In this document: positions 40,413-48,197 of the stretch, piece after piece
Layout: each line of letters begins with the position of its first letter
Numbering within the stretch: position 1 is the stretch's first letter
The notes under the pieces: generated by a model
Told to the model about the DNA's origin: nothing
Database searches by the model: none
The model's input: only the letters and a program-made list of their open reading frames with translations
DNA from: Polyangia bacterium
GTDB lineage: Bacteria > Myxococcota_A > Polyangia > Nannocystales > Nannocystaceae
Direction: 5' to 3'
Length of the DNA stretch: 64,000 nt
NCBI GenBank assembly: GCA_030424595.1
Contig: JAUHWG010000003.1
Location: 248,001-312,000 of the forward strand
Program-made: the position numbers and the translations under genes

Positions 40413-41915
40413 TTAGAGCTCCCTCAGGGCGGCGTCGAGATCGGCGAGGGCCGCCTCGATCCGTGACCTGTGCGTCCTGAAGGAGAGGACGCAGACCCTG
40501 GATGTATGGGCGAGGCCGTCGTCCACCGGTAGCATCGTGCTCGAGAGATAGACCCGCTCGCGCGCGTTGATCCCGGCGATCAGGGCCGCGTTGCGGGCGT
40601 TCCAAGCCTCGAGCGGCTCGCCTTCGCGGCGGCGCAGGCGGAAGGTGACGATGCTCAGCGCCGTGGGGGTCGGGATCTCGAGGGCTGCACCGTCGGCGAT
40701 CCGTCGGCGCAGGCCCGCGTCAAAGATCCGCGCTAGCTCGATCTTCTCGTCGAGTGCCTCGCGGAAGGCCGCCACGCCGTGGACCATCAGGGGCAGCCAC
40801 AGGCGCAGGCCGCGAAAGGAGCGGCTGAGCTCGGGCCCGTAGTCGCAGGGGCTCGGCGGCTCTTCGTCGCGCTCTAGGAGCGTGAAGTCCTGGAGGTAGT
40901 GGGCGTCGCCGCCGTGGGCCCTCGCGAGGTGATGTCCTTCCTTCACCAAGAGGCAGCCTGTTCCATAGGGCAGGAAGAGGCCCTTGTGCGGATCGAAGGT
41001 GATCGAGTCGGCGCGATGGATCCCCTCCAGGCGCTGGCGGGCGCTCGGGCTCAGGACAAAGGCTCCGCCGTAGGCCCCGTCGACGTGGAACCAGATCTCC
41101 TCTTCGGCGCAGAGATCGGCGATGCTGTGGAGGGGATCGACCGCGCCCGTGTTGGTCGTCCCCGCGGCGCCGACGACCAGGAAGGGGCGGAGGCCGGCGG
41201 CACGATCGGAGCGGATCGTCGCGGCGAGGGCGTCGAGGCGCAGGCGGAGGCCGGCGTCGACGTCGACGGTCCGCAGGTTCGCGCTGGGGATCCCGGCCAG
41301 GCGCAGCGCCTTGGCCACGCTGTGGTGGGCTTGGCTCGAGGTGTAGGCGATCGCGGGGCGCAGGTCTCCGTCCTCGCCGAAGGCGTGGTGGCGGGCGGTG
41401 CAGATCGCGGCGAGGTTGGCGATCGAGCCGCCCGAGGTGAGGATCCCGCGGGAGCGCTCGCCGTAGCCGAACTCGCGCGCGAGCCAGCGCAAGACGTCGT
41501 CCTCGAGGCGGGCGAAGCCGGGGGCGGCCGTCGACATGCCGGTGTAGCGGTTGCAGGCGCCGGCGATCAGATCGGCGACGCCGGCGAGGGGGAGGCCTCC
41601 GCCGGGGATGTAGGCGAGATAGCCGGGGCCGGGGGCGTTGAGCGAGAGGGGCAGCGCCTGGGCGAGCAGATCGAGCGCCGCTGGCAGACCGCCGGCGAGC
41701 GGCGCCTCGCCCAGCGGTCGGCTGATCGCCGCCGCTCGACGGTTGGCCTCGGCGCCGAGGGTCCCGACCGCAGGGGCCGCCTCCATCCCGTCGAGCTGCG
41801 CCCGGGCGAAGGCCGAGGCGGCGAGGATCCAGGCCTCGCGCTCAGGCGGCGTCCCTTCGAGCGGGTAGGGGGTCGCGTCTCGGCGGGCGGAGGTTGGCGG
41901 GGCTGCGTCGGTCAT
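40413..41915 (-). CDS. PLP-dependent group II amino acid decarboxylase
   Basis: 500 residues. Aromatic-amino-acid/histidine/glutamate decarboxylase superfamily: GYLAYIPGGGLP near 98, TSGGSIANLAAI 160-171 (phosphate binding), His197/His198 for ring stacking, HVDGAYGG with Asp279, and DPHKGLFLPYG with the PLP-binding Lys311. It removes the carboxyl group from an L-amino acid to give an amine; the substrate (tryptophan, tyrosine, DOPA or other) cannot be read from sequence. Length fits the aromatic decarboxylases. It is divergent from the M24 peptidase gene with about 30 bases between starts, so the two share a promoter region. Confidence 0.88.
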   Translation of the reverse strand: MTDAAPPTSARRDATPYPLEGTPPEREAWILAASAFARAQLDGMEAAPAVGTLGAEANRRAAAISRPLGEAPLAGGLPAALDLLAQALPLSLNAPGPGYLAYIPGGGLPLAGVADLIAGACNRYTGMSTAAPGFARLEDDVLRWLAREFGYGERSRGILTSGGSIANLAAICTARHHAFGEDGDLRPAIAYTSSQAHHSVAKALRLAGIPSANLRTVDVDAGLRLRLDALAATIRSDRAAGLRPFLVVGAAGTTNTGAVDPLHSIADLCAEEEIWFHVDGAYGGAFVLSPSARQRLEGIHRADSITFDPHKGLFLPYGTGCLLVKEGHHLARAHGGDAHYLQDFTLLERDEEPPSPCDYGPELSRSFRGLRLWLPLMVHGVAAFREALDEKIELARIFDAGLRRRIADGAALEIPTPTALSIVTFRLRRREGEPLEAWNARNAALIAGINARERVYLSSTMLPVDDGLAHTSRVCVLSFRTHRSRIEAALADLDAALREL

Positions 41916-41947
41916 CGGGCGGGGGCTGTGGTAAGCAGCATCCTATC

Positions 41948-43267
41948 GTGCGTTATTGGTCACGTCGTCGGCTTCTCGGGGGGCTCGCGCTGTCAGGGTG
42001 GGCCGCGAGCGGCGGTTGCGGTCGACCTGCGCGGCTCGTCACGCCGGATCCTGAGGAGGGATCCGCGGGGGTGCAGGATCCCGCGCTCGGGGCGGGCGAG
42101 GAATTCCCCGGTCTCGCTGGTTTTTGCGACGGTGTCCCCGAGATCACCGGAGAGGAGCACGCGGCCCGCCGTCGACGGCTCTGCGAGCGGGCCCGCGAGG
42201 CGGGCTTTGACGCGATCGTGGTCGAGGCGGGGGCGAGCCTCCTCTACCTCACCGGCGTGCGCTGGGGGCTGAGCGAACGGCCGCTCCTCTTCGTCCTCCC
42301 GGTCGACGGCGAGCCGCGCTGGGTGGGCCCTGCGTTCGAGGCGGGCACCCTCGGCGAGCAGGCGGAGGGGACCGGCTCTCTCGATCTCTGGGAGGAGCAC
42401 GAGGGCCCCTACGAGCGGGCCTTGCCGGGAACGAGCGGCGGCGGTCCACGGCGGGTCGCCGTCGATCCGGCGATGCGCCTCTTCGTCGTCTCGGGGCTCC
42501 GCGCCGCCGCGTCGGGGGTCGAGGTCGTGATCGATCCGGGTCTCCTCCGGGCGGCGCGGATGATCAAGAGCCCGGCCGAGCTCGCGCTCCTGCGGCGGGC
42601 GAACGAGGCGACCAAGGCCGCCCTCGCGGAGGTCTCGCGGTCGGTCGTCCCGGGGATGCGAGAGTCGGAGATCGCGGCGATGGTCCGCGCAGCCCAGGGC
42701 GCGGCGGGCCTCGGCGAGATCTGGGCCCTGGTGCTCTCCGGCGCCAACGCAGCCTTCCCCCACGGGACCGAGCATGAGGGGGTGCTCAAGGAGGGGGAGG
42801 GGCTGCTCATCGACACCGGCGGAGCGCTCCACGGCTACCGCTCCGACATCAGCCGCACGTGGTTTCTCGGCGACCCGCCTTCGGAGGTTGCCGCGGCCTG
42901 GGAGGCGGTCCGCGAGGCCCAGTCGCAGGCGCTCGCGGCGATGCGCCCCGGGGCGAGCTGCGGGTCGATCGACGCCATCGCCCGCGGGGTCATCGACGGC
43001 GCCGGCTACGGTCCCGGCTATCGCCGCTTCACCCACCGTCTGGGGCACGGCATCGGCCTCCAGGTCCACGAGGATCCCTACCTCGTCGGCGGAGGGCCGG
43101 AGCTCCTCGCCCCCGGGATGGTGATGTCCAACGAGCCCGGGATCTACGTCGCCGGCGAGTGGGGGATCCGGATCGAGGACATCGTCGCGATCACCGAGGA
43201 CGGGGCCGAGGTGTTCGGCCCTCGGATCGGGCCGCGGAGCGACCCCTTCGGCGACGGAGGCGGTTGA
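41948..43267 (+). CDS. M24 family metallopeptidase (Xaa-Pro aminopeptidase-like), exported
   Basis: 439 residues from GTG 41948; the open frame reaches back to 41894, into the decarboxylase gene. The N-terminus (RRRLLGGLALSGWAASGGC) looks like a twin-arginine signal ending in a lipobox. A creatinase N-domain follows (about 55-190), then the pita-bread catalytic domain. All five metal ligands are visible: Asp in IDTGG, Asp in SDISRTW, His in LGHGIGLQVHE, Glu in SNEPGIY, Glu in IRIEDI. Such enzymes remove the residue before proline from peptides. Export would place it in the periplasm or envelope, which is unusual but seen in myxobacteria. Confidence 0.82.
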   Translation: MRYWSRRRLLGGLALSGWAASGGCGRPARLVTPDPEEGSAGVQDPALGAGEEFPGLAGFCDGVPEITGEEHAARRRRLCERAREAGFDAIVVEAGASLLYLTGVRWGLSERPLLFVLPVDGEPRWVGPAFEAGTLGEQAEGTGSLDLWEEHEGPYERALPGTSGGGPRRVAVDPAMRLFVVSGLRAAASGVEVVIDPGLLRAARMIKSPAELALLRRANEATKAALAEVSRSVVPGMRESEIAAMVRAAQGAAGLGEIWALVLSGANAAFPHGTEHEGVLKEGEGLLIDTGGALHGYRSDISRTWFLGDPPSEVAAAWEAVREAQSQALAAMRPGASCGSIDAIARGVIDGAGYGPGYRRFTHRLGHGIGLQVHEDPYLVGGGPELLAPGMVMSNEPGIYVAGEWGIRIEDIVAITEDGAEVFGPRIGPRSDPFGDGGG

Positions 43268-43350
43268 GCCCGAGGATCCGCGGGGGCGGGGAGGGGGCTG
43301 CAGCTCGGCGCGCCGGTGAGGCGTCTGTCGCGGGGCCTTGACCGTCGTTC

Positions 43351-43380
43351 GGCGGGCATCGGCGGGCATCGGCGGGCATC
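43351..43380. repeat. 10-bp tandem repeat
   Basis: GGCGGGCATC occurs three times in a row, about 70 bases before the following lipoprotein gene and possibly within its 5' untranslated region. Confidence 0.8.
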
Positions 43381-43452
43381 GGCCGAGTCGGGGACGCACA
43401 GGCGCGCTTGCGCTCCTGCGCGGAGTCGCGCGATAGTGCCCCCGAGGCACCC

Positions 43453-44322
43453 ATGCAGACATCCTTCGCTCTCTCGCTCCTCGTCGCGGTCGTCGCGGCC
43501 GTAGGTCTCGCTAGCTGCGCCGAGGAGGGGCGCCCGTCGTCGACGTCCTTCAGCGGCGGTGGGGGGCTCACTACCCTGAGCTCGGGCTCGGCGGCGGACA
43601 GCGACAGCGACGCCAGCAGCGGAGGGGAGGGCAGCGGCGACGACTCCGAAGGCTCGTCGTCGACGGGGACCTCCGCGGGCACGTCGGCGTCCGACACTGT
43701 CACCACCGGCGGTACGACCAACCCGAACCCCGACGGCGCGGCCAACGGCTCTGAGTGCTCGAGCCCGGGCGAGTGTGCGAGCGGCAATTGCTATCTCATC
43801 CCGCTGCCGGTCGGCGACCTCCCTGACGGTGTCTGCGGCATCTGCGACGAGGATCAGGACTGCGTCGACGCCGGCCTCGGGATCGCCTGCTCGGTCGACG
43901 TCATCACCCGTCAGACGACCTGCACCGACGGCGACGTCGGCTCCTTCTGCGAGTCCCAGGCCGGATGCATGGGCGGGCTCTACTGCACGGAGCTGATCGA
44001 CGGCGTCGGCGGCCTCCTGCCGATGGCCTGCGGCACCTGCCAGACCGACGCGGACTGCCCCGGGACGGATCGCTGCGCCCCCTCCGTGGACGTCGTGAAC
44101 TACAGCGGCAACCGCTACTGTGCGCCGCTCGGCTCGGTCGCCAACGACGGCCTCTGCCCGCAGGGCGCAGACGAGGTCTGCGCGTCGAACCACTGCACGC
44201 TGCTCGATCTCCAGTTCCTCAAGGTCGGGGTCTGCGGCCAGTGCTCCAGCGACGACGACTGTCCGGGGAGCTGCACGCCGGCCGAGTTCAAGGATGGTTT
44301 CATCGGCTCGGTCTGCGGTTGA
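43453..44322 (+). CDS. Cys-rich lipoprotein
   Basis: 289 residues from ATG 43453. Signal peptide with lipobox LASC, then a Ser/Asp/Gly/Thr linker to about residue 100. The rest has ~24 Cys residues in repeated units: CSSPGECASGNC, CGICDEDQDC, CGTCQTDADCPGTDRC, CGQCSSDDDCPGSC. These CxxDxDC units are like the dickkopf/EB-type modules in many myxobacterial surface proteins and should be disulphide-bonded outside the cell. Function unknown. A clear hairpin follows 17 bases after the stop. Confidence 0.78.
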   Translation: MQTSFALSLLVAVVAAVGLASCAEEGRPSSTSFSGGGGLTTLSSGSAADSDSDASSGGEGSGDDSEGSSSTGTSAGTSASDTVTTGGTTNPNPDGAANGSECSSPGECASGNCYLIPLPVGDLPDGVCGICDEDQDCVDAGLGIACSVDVITRQTTCTDGDVGSFCESQAGCMGGLYCTELIDGVGGLLPMACGTCQTDADCPGTDRCAPSVDVVNYSGNRYCAPLGSVANDGLCPQGADEVCASNHCTLLDLQFLKVGVCGQCSSDDDCPGSCTPAEFKDGFIGSVCG

Positions 44323-44338
44323 TCGAGCAGGCAGCGCA

Positions 44339-44364
44339 CCGCGAGGCCGTGCTACGCCTCGCGG
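44339..44364 (+). terminator. Stem-loop after the Cys-rich lipoprotein gene
   Basis: CCGCGAGGC (44339-44347) and GCCTCGCGG (44356-44364) form a perfect 9-bp stem with an 8-base loop, starting 17 bases after the stop codon. There is no T-run behind it. Confidence 0.6.
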
Positions 44365-44733
44365 GATTGCTGACCACGAGAGACAAAGAGCGTTCGTGCC
44401 GCGAGCTCGGGCTGGGCCGAGCGAGCAGGGCCGCCGAGCTCCGTCGCGCGGGCCTGCGCTCCGTGAGGTGGCCTTGGGGCGCGGCGACGAGCTGGGACGC
44501 TCGGCCGCTCGGCGGCGGAGGCAGGTCCTGACGAAGGTCCGGGCGCTCTGACCCGGCGCCGACGAGCGAGCGTACGCGGGAGAGCGTACGCGGGAGGGCG
44601 AAGCGGGGGCCTTGCCGCAGGATCGTCCTCCCGTTGATCGGTCCCACCGGCCGTCGCTGAGCTGCGCCCATCGCAGATCACAGCGGGCGAAACCGGCATA
44701 GCGCAGGGCCCATCCCTGGACTACGATCGCCGG
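44365..44733. other. Intergenic region with a 14-bp direct repeat
   Basis: About 370 bases without a gene. GAGCGTACGCGGGA occurs twice in tandem near 44569-44596. The promoter of the following lipoprotein operon is expected here, but no boxes are clear. Confidence 0.45.
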
Positions 44734-45570
44734 GTGCCGCAGCGCGCACCCGCCCTCTTCGCCGCGATGGCCACGGTCTTCTGTGGCTGCGGCTACACCT
44801 CGACCTACGTGCCGCCCGACGGCTGGCGGGCGCGCCCGCTCTACAACGGCAACGAGGTCGTCATGGTCGGCTCGACGGAGCTCCCGGAGTGCGCGACCGA
44901 TGACGAGGAGGAGTACGGCGACGAAGACCTGCCGCCGCGGATGATGCTCGACGACGACGGCTACTGGGTCCCCGCGCCGAGGGTTCATGTCGTCTTCTGG
45001 GGGCCGGTCTTTCACCCACACCCCTTCTTCTTTCACCCGCCGGGTCCGCACAACCTGCTCCTCGGGTCGCTCTTCAAGGGCAGCGGCGGTGTCAGCAGCG
45101 GGGGCAATGGCAAGGGAGCCGGGATGGTCTTCGCGTTCGCCGCTGCGGTCGCCGTCGTCGCCTCCTCGGGCGTCGCGATCGGACTCGCCGCCGACCCGCC
45201 CGAGGACGACGATGTCGCCGAGGGGATCGACCAGGTGAACCGCCACAACGATCTCGTCCGCGAGCGGATCGCCGAGTGCATCCGTCTGGCGGAGGCCCGA
45301 CGTGCGTCACCGCCGACGGCGGCTGCGGAGGTCGCTCCTGCGGCGACCAGCCCGGAGCCGGAGGTCGTGATCGAGGTCGAGGCTCCCGCGCCCGCGCCTA
45401 CACCAGCTCCGGCCCAGGCCTCGCCTTCGCTGAGACCCGCCGACCCGAGCGCCCCGTCGCTCCGGGCTGCTCCCGCGGCGACGGTCGCCGATGAGGGGGA
45501 CCCCGCGTCGCCGGCGACGAGTCCGGGATCCCGCTCGAGCTCGGCGAGCGATGAGGAGGTGCCCTGGTGA
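44734..45570 (+). CDS. Lipoprotein with His/Pro-rich segment and membrane helix
   Basis: 278 residues from GTG 44734. A short signal peptide ends near lipobox VFCGC. Residues about 85-105 are unusually rich in His, Phe and Pro (FWGPVFHPHPFFFHPPGPH). A hydrophobic helix near 130-152 follows, and a Pro/Ala/Glu tail of about 80 residues that could cross the cell wall. It is coupled to the next gene by a GTGA overlap; both encode a lipoprotein with an internal helix and a long Pro-rich tail, so they may act together. No family recognised. Confidence 0.7.
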   Translation: MPQRAPALFAAMATVFCGCGYTSTYVPPDGWRARPLYNGNEVVMVGSTELPECATDDEEEYGDEDLPPRMMLDDDGYWVPAPRVHVVFWGPVFHPHPFFFHPPGPHNLLLGSLFKGSGGVSSGGNGKGAGMVFAFAAAVAVVASSGVAIGLAADPPEDDDVAEGIDQVNRHNDLVRERIAECIRLAEARRASPPTAAAEVAPAATSPEPEVVIEVEAPAPAPTPAPAQASPSLRPADPSAPSLRAAPAATVADEGDPASPATSPGSRSSSASDEEVPW

Positions 45571-46340
45571 TCCGCTCCTCCGCCCGCACAGCGCTCGTCA
45601 GCCTGCTCGCTTCGGCCTTGGGCTGCGCCCCGGCGATGACCGGCTACGACCCCGTCCACGTCGGTCCGGCAGAGCTGACGCTGCGCTACGAGAAGGGGGT
45701 GCAGGTCCACAGCGGTCGTCAGCACCTCACCAACGGTCCGGTCTACCGCGGCCTCGCCGAGCACGTACGCTGCGTCCCGAAGGCCTACGAGCACGCGCGC
45801 TACGCAGAGAAGCACGGGCGAGCGCGACGCGGTCTCGCCTGGTCGGGGGGAGCGATGGGGGTCGCGTCGCTCGGAGGGCTCAGCGGCTTCGCCTTCCTCG
45901 AGGAGGAGCCGAAGACCGCCTTTGCCCTCCTCGGCGCGGGCCTCGGGGTCGCGGTCCTCGGAATCGTTCTCGCCGGGGCCTCGCGCTCGGCTGGCAATCA
46001 GGCCCACGGAAACGCGATCGACGCGATCAATTACTACAATGATGCGGTCGGCTCGGTCGGCGGCTCCTGTGCCGATGTCGCCGATGTTGTCGATGTCGAT
46101 GTTGTCGATGTTGCAGAGGCGAAGACCGGGGCGCCGCCGATCGCCCTCCTGCGCGCGCCCCAGCGCAGACCCCAGCGCGGACCGGCGGATGGTAAGGGCC
46201 CTAGAGGATCGGTCGCTGCACCCGTCGAGGGTCCAACGCCACCGCCGGCCGGGCTCGTCGGCGCGCCACCGCCGAGCAGCTCGGAGCTCGATCGCGTCGC
46301 CCCGAGCTTCGGCGCGTTGGGTCCACGAGGCGAGCTCTGA
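45567..46340 (+). CDS. Lipoprotein, partner of the preceding gene
   Basis: 257 residues; GTG 45567 overlaps the upstream stop. Signal peptide with lipobox ALGC. The mature N-terminal part (LTLRYEKGVQVHSGRQHLTN, GLAEHVRCVPKAYEHARYA) is followed by a pair of hydrophobic segments (about 92-140), then a repeated VADVVDVDVVDVAE stretch encoded by short GATGTTGTC-type repeats, and a Pro-rich C-terminus. The arrangement mirrors that of its neighbour. Function unknown. Confidence 0.7.
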   Translation: MIRSSARTALVSLLASALGCAPAMTGYDPVHVGPAELTLRYEKGVQVHSGRQHLTNGPVYRGLAEHVRCVPKAYEHARYAEKHGRARRGLAWSGGAMGVASLGGLSGFAFLEEEPKTAFALLGAGLGVAVLGIVLAGASRSAGNQAHGNAIDAINYYNDAVGSVGGSCADVADVVDVDVVDVAEAKTGAPPIALLRAPQRRPQRGPADGKGPRGSVAAPVEGPTPPPAGLVGAPPPSSSELDRVAPSFGALGPRGEL

Positions 46341-46474
46341 GCCGCGCTCGCCAGCCCTGTGGCCAGCGAGATGCTCTGCATGAGACTCTCCGGTGAAGCC
46401 TTCACCTGCGGGTTATGGCGTGCACCCCTGACCCTGACCTGGCCCTGACCCCCTGACCCTGACCATCGCCCCGA

Positions 46475-47614
46475 GTGCTCCACGCCAACCGAAGCCGCGA
46501 TCGCGGGGCGCCCCTCATCGCCGTGATCGAGTCGACGGACGAGCTCTTCTCCGAGCACCGGGGGGTCGCAGAGGCGGCCGCAGAGCGGATCCGAGAGGCG
46601 CTCGCGGACGCCCCGCTGACCATCCTCGCGACCCTCGACCGCGCGCTCCGAGACCGCCGCAGGCACCGTCAGCTCGGCTGCGACTTCGTCTCGCTCGACG
46701 CCTCGCAGCTCGGCCGCGCGGACAGGCTTCGTCCTGAGGACCGTCGTCTCGCGCTCCTCTTGGCCTGCTCGCTCCGCAGCGGCTACACCCGCGCGGACGC
46801 CCTGCGCCGCCTGGGGACGGGCTTCGATCCGTGGATCGCCGGCGCGGCGATCGTCCGCCTGACCGACTTTGTCCCGGCCATCGCCGAGGACGCCTGGCGG
46901 ATCCTCAAGGCGCACATGCGGCCGAACAAGGCGGCGATCTTCGTCCGCACCCTCCCGCTCCTGGACAGGCTCGAGGGGTGGACGCGGGCGACGCGGGCCC
47001 TCGCGGAGATCCGGCAATTGCTCACGGGCCCGAGCCCTCTCTGCGAGGCTGCGCTCTGGGGCGGCGCTCGCTCCGAGGAGCCGGGGCTCAGGCTGCCCGC
47101 CTGCCGGCTCCTCCGCGAGCGCATCGGCGAGGATCCCAGGGTGGGCGAGGTCTATGCGCTCGCGCTCGCGGATCCCTCGCCCGTGACCCGGCGATGGGCG
47201 GCGGAGTCGATCGCCGCGCGCGGGGCCGGCCTGGAGCTACGTCGGCGCTTCCTCCCGCAGCTCTCACGGGACAGGTCGCCGGCGATCCGCGCCGTCGCGG
47301 TGCGCCTTTGGGATCGCGAAGAGCAGGGGACACCTCACCTGGTCACCGCCGCCTTCGACGTCAACGCCGGAGTACGTCACCACGCGCGCGTCGCCCTGGC
47401 GGGCAGGAACGCTTCGGTCGACTACCGGGGTCGAGCGCTCGCGACCCTCGAGGGGACGGCGACGAAGGCGGCATTGCTCAGCGCCTTGGCGACGCTCTCG
47501 GACTTCGGTCGCCGGCCTGATCGGCCCCGCGTCGAGGCCTTCTGCGAGGATCCGCGGGCGCGGGTGGCAAAGCAGGCCCGCCGCACTGCGGATCTGCTGG
47601 CAGCGCTCCCGTAG
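46475..47614 (+). CDS. HEAT-like repeat protein
   Basis: 379 residues, no signal peptide or membrane segment, so cytoplasmic. From about residue 90 it is built of helical pairs with HEAT/PBS-lyase-like spacing: LADPSPVTRRWAAESIAARG, LSRDRSPAIRAVAVRLWDRE, FDVNAGVRHHARVALAGR, FCEDPRARVAKQARR. Such solenoids usually bind proteins. The start (GTG 46475) is uncertain because no strong ribosome-binding site precedes it; CCCTGACC-type short repeats lie just upstream. Partner unknown. Confidence 0.65.
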   Translation: MLHANRSRDRGAPLIAVIESTDELFSEHRGVAEAAAERIREALADAPLTILATLDRALRDRRRHRQLGCDFVSLDASQLGRADRLRPEDRRLALLLACSLRSGYTRADALRRLGTGFDPWIAGAAIVRLTDFVPAIAEDAWRILKAHMRPNKAAIFVRTLPLLDRLEGWTRATRALAEIRQLLTGPSPLCEAALWGGARSEEPGLRLPACRLLRERIGEDPRVGEVYALALADPSPVTRRWAAESIAARGAGLELRRRFLPQLSRDRSPAIRAVAVRLWDREEQGTPHLVTAAFDVNAGVRHHARVALAGRNASVDYRGRALATLEGTATKAALLSALATLSDFGRRPDRPRVEAFCEDPRARVAKQARRTADLLAALP

Positions 47615-47653
47615 GGGCTGTGGGCGAGGATCCGTTCGAACGGGCATGTCGGT

Positions 47654-47709
47654 GAGACAGCGAGACAGCGAGACAGCGAGACAGCGAGCCGGCGAGACAG
47701 CGAGCCGGC
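47654..47709. repeat. 8-bp tandem repeat
   Basis: GAGACAGC occurs four times in tandem, then alternates with the variant GAGCCGGC for three more units. It lies 84 bases before the next gene. The period is not a multiple of three, so it is unlikely to be coding. Confidence 0.8.
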
Positions 47710-47792
47710 GAGACCCGGCGCGCGCATGCGGAAGGGCCACTCTCTTCGCAGTGTCCGGCGCGGATCGTCCTTGCTACGATTGCGCCCGAGCG

Positions 47793-48137
47793 ATGCGGCG
47801 AGACAGGGACCGACGGGAACCTCCAGGCCCGGAGACTGAGGGCGTACGCCCCTTGCAGGTCGTCTGTATCCTCGGGGTCTTCGCGGCGGCGCTGATCGGC
47901 GTCCTCGCCTTTGACGAGGTGTCGCTCAAGGCGGTCGTCGTCAGCCTCGGCTTTGCGGTGATCCTGCTCTCGAACGCTCTCTGGCGCGGTCTTCGGAGCG
48001 GCAAGCTCGCCCATCGCGGGGTCCTGATCGACGGTGTCCAGGAGCCCTTCGCCTACTTCGGCATGGCGCTCTTCTACCTCGTGATGATCGGCGTGATGAT
48101 CTACTTCGGGGTCGACCTCTGGCTCACCGACAGCTGA
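47793..48137 (+). CDS. Small integral membrane protein
   Basis: 114 residues from ATG 47793. A short charged, Arg/Glu/Pro-rich N-terminus is followed by three hydrophobic segments (about 22-37, 42-60 and 86-108): VVCILGVFAAALIGVLAF, AVVVSLGFAVILLSNAL, FGMALFYLVMIGVMIYFG. No motif is recognised. It stands alone, followed at once by a hairpin. Confidence 0.65.
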   Translation: MRRDRDRREPPGPETEGVRPLQVVCILGVFAAALIGVLAFDEVSLKAVVVSLGFAVILLSNALWRGLRSGKLAHRGVLIDGVQEPFAYFGMALFYLVMIGVMIYFGVDLWLTDS

Positions 48138-48140
48138 GCC

Positions 48141-48158
48141 CCTCCTCGGGCGAGGAGG
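48141..48158 (+). terminator. Short hairpin between convergent genes
   Basis: CCTCCTCG (48141-48148) and CGAGGAGG (48151-48158) are perfectly complementary, three bases after a stop codon and about 40 before the end of the convergent histidine kinase gene. It could serve both strands. Confidence 0.55.
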
Positions 48159-48197
48159 CCGTGGCAAGGTCTCGGGCGGGACGCTCGCTACGGGCTG

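Noticed and set aside
43144..45246. Long minus-strand frame of about 700 codons
   Set aside because: Covers parts of three plus-strand genes with clear signal peptides or metal-binding motifs, and shows none itself.
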